From positions 1-9,042 of the forward strand of contig JAOABT010000363.1 of NCBI GenBank assembly GCA_026418215.1: 9,042 bases of DNA, given 5' to 3'. A program made the translations under genes and the position numbers. This document shows, in pieces, positions 6,393 through 9,042 of this stretch. The stretch is from Clostridia bacterium. GTDB taxonomy: Bacteria; Bacillota; Clostridia; DSM-8532. Position 1 is the stretch's first letter. Each line of letters opens with the position of its first letter. Below the pieces are notes generated by a model. That model was not told the DNA's origin and searched no databases. It saw only the letters and a program-made list of their open reading frames with translations.

Positions 6393-6422
6393 AATATGTC
6401 TCCTTTGCAAAAAGGGTGTCAA
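6393..6422 (-). promoter_or_regulatory. Candidate promoter of the 41-codon gene
   Basis: On the minus strand a perfect TTGACA (6422-6417) lies 18 nt before CATATT (6398-6393, four of six consensus bases). The same -10 region reads CATATTCTA, which also fits the sporulation sigma-K -10 pattern CATAnnnTA, with an AC at a compatible distance upstream. Which sigma factor would use it cannot be decided from sequence alone. The predicted start is roughly 25-30 nt before the ATG. Confidence 0.4.
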
Positions 6423-6511
6423 AAGGAGCAGAAACCGCTCGTATTGTGCACCGTAAACCAGTATAAAGCTTCAATCGCGCAGGCGGGGTGATCTCTTGTG
6501 GGGCGCACCAT

Positions 6512-6540
6512 AAAAAAGACATCGCCTGCGGGCGATGTCT
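6512..6540 (-). terminator. Intrinsic terminator of the pheST operon
   Basis: A perfect 10-bp stem (AGACATCGCC at 6517-6526, GGCGATGTCT at 6531-6540) has a 4-nt loop TGCG. On the minus strand it is followed directly by a run of six T (6517-6512, the first shared with the stem). It begins 22 bp after the pheT stop. Confidence 0.93.
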
Positions 6541-6562
6541 CCAATCAATCACTTACGGAAAA

Positions 6563-8962
6563 TCAGGCTCTCAACTGCGCGCCGAAACTCTTCTCAAGAT
6601 TCTTCAGAATACGCTCCATGGCCTGGGCGATATCCTCGTCCTTCAAGGTCTTATCAGCCGCTCTGAAGGAAAGAGCAAAAGCAACACTCTTCATGCCTTC
6701 TGCTACCTGAGCACCCTTATAGACGTCGAACAAGCTCACGTCTTCAAGGTATTCTCCACCTTTTTGACGAATAGCGCTCATAAGGTCAGCCACATAGACA
6801 TCTTCTTTGACGACGACTGCCATATCACGGGAAATCGCCGGGAACTTCGGAAGCTGCTTGTATTGCTTGGTTGCTTTAGAAGCCTCAATTAAAGGCGCTA
6901 CCTCCAGCAGGGCCACATAGGTTCTTTGAGGGCATTCATTCTTTTCAGCCACTTCGGGATGTATCTCACCGAGTATGCCAACTGCCGTGACTTCCTTCTT
7001 ACCGTTCTTAACATATAGCCTTGCCGTACGTCCAGGATGGAAGCTCGGGTCCTTCTGCTCGGCCTTGAACTCATAGCCTTCAATACCCATCACCGTCATA
7101 AGTTCTTCGACAATGCCCTTGAGCTCAAAGAAATCACTGGTTCCGCCGTACATGCCGATGGTCAGCATCTCGCGTTCATCGGGAAGGTCTTGACCTTCAA
7201 TCGGCAGGTAAATGTAAGCCATTTCGAAAAGCTTGGCTTCCGGAACTTTGCGGTTGCTGTTGGTTGAAAGCACCTTGAGCATATCGGGAAGCATCGTCGT
7301 TCTCATAATGCTGAAATCTTCACCCAGAGGGTTGGAGATTACGACAGCCTTTCTTAAGTCGTGGTCGGCCGGAAGGTTAATAGCATCAAAGATCTTGGGG
7401 CTTGTGAAGGACAAGGTGTAGGCTTCGCTCACACCACAACCGAGCATGGTATTGCGAATCGTATCCTCCATGCGCTGCTTGTAAGTTTTTCTGCCCTGCA
7501 TGGATTCCTTGCCTGACAGCAGGCTTGGTCTGATGTTGTTATAGTCATAGAAGCGTGCCACTTCCTCGCAAAGATCGGCAAACTGCTCAATATCGCCTCT
7601 GAAGGAAGGCGCTGTGAGCGTCATGGCTTGCTCATCCACTTCAAATTCAAGGGCCTTGAAAATTCTGGCCATTTCTTCTGAAGCAATCTCGGTGCCTAGG
7701 AAAGCATTGATGCGATCCGGCTCAAACTTCAGCACACGCTTTTGATAAGGCTTGGGATTAACGTCGATGATGCCCTTCACGACCTTGCCGGCACCAAGGA
7801 GCTCGATGAGCTCTGCGCAGCGATTAAGCGCTGGAATAACATTTTCAATATCCAGGCCCTTCTCAAAACGGCTTGACGCCTCGCTTCTGAGGCCCATCTT
7901 TTTGCCGGTGATTCTTACCGAGGTCCCCTTAAAGGTTGCAGACTCCAAGAGGATGGTACGGGTGTTCTCGGTCACTTCGGAGTTCTCTCCGCCCATTACG
8001 CCAGCAACGGCAACGGGACGATTAGCATCGGCAATGACGAGCATATTGGTGTCCAGAACACGATCCTGGCCATCAAGTGTTTTGATGACCTCGCCTTCCT
8101 TTGCTGTACGGACGATGATCTTTGAGCCCTGAAGCTGTTCGAGGTCAAAGGCGTGCATAGGCTGGCCGTATTCGAGCATAACGTAGTTGGTGATGTCAAC
8201 GATGTTGTTAATAGGTCTCATGCCCGCGGCAGCAAGACGCCTCTGCATCCATGCCGGAGAGGGTTCTATCTTGACATCCTTTATAGCCCTGGCCGTATAG
8301 CGTCTGCAGAGCTCAGGGTTTTGAATTTCAACTGAGGCCATGGTGTTGATATCACCGCCGGCTTCTTCCTTCACCGTGATCTCAGGCTTTTTGAAAGGAA
8401 CGCCAAGCGTTACTGCACTTTCACGGGCAAGGCCGATGATCGACAGGCAATCCGGTCTGTTGGAGGTAATTTCAAATTCTACAACCTGGTCAAGGCCCAG
8501 AACGTCCCTGACATCTGCACCAAGCTCAGGGGTTCCGCTGAACACATAAACCCCGTATTCAGGGGCATCAGGAAGGTATTCCTTGGTGAGATTAAGCTCA
8601 TCAATAGAGCACATCATGCCATAGCTTTCAACGCCGCGAAGCTTGGAAAGCTTGATGTCTCCGCCGGGTAGCTTGGCGCCAACCAGTGCAAGCGGGATAT
8701 AGTCCCCTTCCTTGACGTTAGGAGCGCCTGTAACGATTTGCAGCACTTCGCTTCCGATGTCCACCTTACAGATGCGGAGCTTATCGGCGTCGGGGTGCTT
8801 TTCGATGGACGTAATCTTTCCGACAACAATCTTTTCAAGATTCTTTGTCATGTCCTCCACGCCTTCCACCTTGGAACCGGAGAGGGTCATGGCATCCATG
8901 TATTGCTTCACTGGAACCTTGATTTCCGTATAATCATTCAACCATTTAATGGGTGCTTTCAT
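6563..8962 (-). CDS. pheT: Phenylalanine--tRNA ligase beta subunit
   Basis: The beta subunit of the (alpha-beta)2 enzyme that charges tRNA-Phe; it binds tRNA and edits mischarged Tyr-tRNA-Phe. The 799 residues are the usual full-length bacterial form. Domain order: N-terminal segment with WLNDYTEIK; EMAP-like OB-fold tRNA-binding domain (about 40-150; HPDADKLRICKVDIG); B3/4 editing domain (about 210-380; GMRPINNIVDITNYVMLEYG, then MGLRSEASSRFEKGLD); B5 (about 405-475, ending EVARFYDYNNI); catalytic-like core (about 480-690; SNPLGEDFSIMRTTMLPDML); and FDX-ACB anticodon-binding domain (about 705-798; FPAISRDMAVVV, SLFDVYKG). The ATG at 8962-8960 follows GGAGG at 10-nt spacing; that GGAGG overlaps the pheS stop context (TAAGGAGG). 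pheS lies 15 bp upstream and a strong terminator follows. Confidence 0.98.
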   Translation of the reverse strand: MKAPIKWLNDYTEIKVPVKQYMDAMTLSGSKVEGVEDMTKNLEKIVVGKITSIEKHPDADKLRICKVDIGSEVLQIVTGAPNVKEGDYIPLALVGAKLPGGDIKLSKLRGVESYGMMCSIDELNLTKEYLPDAPEYGVYVFSGTPELGADVRDVLGLDQVVEFEITSNRPDCLSIIGLARESAVTLGVPFKKPEITVKEEAGGDINTMASVEIQNPELCRRYTARAIKDVKIEPSPAWMQRRLAAAGMRPINNIVDITNYVMLEYGQPMHAFDLEQLQGSKIIVRTAKEGEVIKTLDGQDRVLDTNMLVIADANRPVAVAGVMGGENSEVTENTRTILLESATFKGTSVRITGKKMGLRSEASSRFEKGLDIENVIPALNRCAELIELLGAGKVVKGIIDVNPKPYQKRVLKFEPDRINAFLGTEIASEEMARIFKALEFEVDEQAMTLTAPSFRGDIEQFADLCEEVARFYDYNNIRPSLLSGKESMQGRKTYKQRMEDTIRNTMLGCGVSEAYTLSFTSPKIFDAINLPADHDLRKAVVISNPLGEDFSIMRTTMLPDMLKVLSTNSNRKVPEAKLFEMAYIYLPIEGQDLPDEREMLTIGMYGGTSDFFELKGIVEELMTVMGIEGYEFKAEQKDPSFHPGRTARLYVKNGKKEVTAVGILGEIHPEVAEKNECPQRTYVALLEVAPLIEASKATKQYKQLPKFPAISRDMAVVVKEDVYVADLMSAIRQKGGEYLEDVSLFDVYKGAQVAEGMKSVAFALSFRAADKTLKDEDIAQAMERILKNLEKSFGAQLRA

Positions 8963-8977
8963 GCTTTTTCTACCTCC

Positions 8978-9028
8978 TTAGAACTGCTTGAGGAAACGAA
9001 TGTCGTTCTCGAACAGCAGCCTTAAATC
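8978..9028 (-). CDS. pheS: Phenylalanine--tRNA ligase alpha subunit, last 16 codons only
   Basis: The last 16 codons before the TAA at 8980-8978 read DLRLLFENDIRFLKQF. This matches the conserved C-terminus of bacterial PheS (the IRxxxENDxRFLxQF pattern). PheS carries the catalytic site of the enzyme, but none of it is in view. The gene is cut by the contig end. The reading frame stays open through the last 14 bases, but these are adapter sequence, so the four residues they would add (YKRQ) are not real. Position upstream of pheT in the same orientation supports the call. Confidence 0.9.
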   Translation of the reverse strand, partial: DLRLLFENDIRFLKQF

Positions 9029-9042
9029 CTGTCTCTTATACA
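9029..9042. other. Tn5/Nextera mosaic-end adapter sequence, not genomic
   Basis: The last 14 bases, CTGTCTCTTATACA, are identical to the start of the transposase adapter CTGTCTCTTATACACATCT used in tagmentation libraries. They sit exactly at the window end and replace the expected upstream pheS codons. They are best read as untrimmed adapter carried into the assembly. A natural Tn5-type end is very unlikely at this position. Confidence 0.95.

Larger units (their letters stand above)
6055..6562. other. 508-bp stretch between the GNAT gene and pheT without a large gene
   Basis: The stretch separates a plus-strand gene from the minus-strand pheST operon. It contains an imperfect palindrome (6090-6161), an intrinsic hairpin terminator (6177-6208), a 41-codon minus-strand gene with its own signals (6234-6422), and the pheT terminator (6512-6540), each described separately. 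I see nothing assignable in 6423-6511. Confidence 0.7.

Noticed and set aside
8963..9042. T-box leader of the pheST operon
   Set aside because: Such a leader would lie upstream of pheS, outside the window; only the pheS-pheT junction is present here.

Overview
The window looks like a piece of a moderate-GC Firmicutes chromosome, most likely from the class Clostridia. The evidence is the gene order rimP-nusA-ylxR-ylxQ-infB, a short NusA without the C-terminal repeats found in proteobacteria, TmcAL (an enzyme typical of Firmicutes), strong GGAGG ribosome binding sites, and sigma-A-like promoters. The genus cannot be fixed from the sequence. The window is probably a whole short-read contig: the last 14 bases (9029-9042) match the Tn5/Nextera mosaic-end adapter and are not genomic, and the left end lies inside a 24-bp tandem repeat that short reads often fail to cross.

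Layout. From 1 to 3470 on the minus strand lies the transcription/translation operon. In order of transcription it is rimP (30S maturation), nusA (elongation/termination factor), rnpM/ylxR, an L7Ae-family RNA-binding protein gene (ylxQ), and the 5' part of infB (initiation factor IF-2). Genes are tightly packed: ylxR and ylxQ overlap by 14 bp, and infB starts at a TTG that overlaps the ylxQ stop as TTGA. The promoter (3544-3572) and a perfect 11-bp hairpin in the leader lie in the 342-bp divergent spacer. From the other side of that spacer tmcAL is read on the plus strand (3813-5105), behind its own promoter and a leader hairpin followed by a T run. TmcAL makes ac4C at the wobble position of elongator tRNA-Met. 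A GNAT-fold acetyltransferase gene (5206-6054) follows on the same strand.

From 6055 to 6562 there is no large gene, but the stretch is not empty. It holds a long imperfect palindrome (6090-6161), an intrinsic terminator (6177-6208), an unrecognised 41-codon gene on the minus strand (6234-6359) with a near-ideal Shine-Dalgarno and a candidate promoter, and then the terminator of the pheST operon (6512-6540). pheT (6563-8962, minus) is complete and is preceded by the last 16 codons of pheS at the contig edge.

Most of the window is conserved translation machinery: ribosome assembly, initiation, tRNA modification and tRNA charging. No mobile element, CRISPR array or defence system is visible. 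The least explained items are the small gene with its own signals, the palindrome in the same intergenic stretch, the tmcAL leader, and the expanded GGYQGNRE repeat of IF-2.
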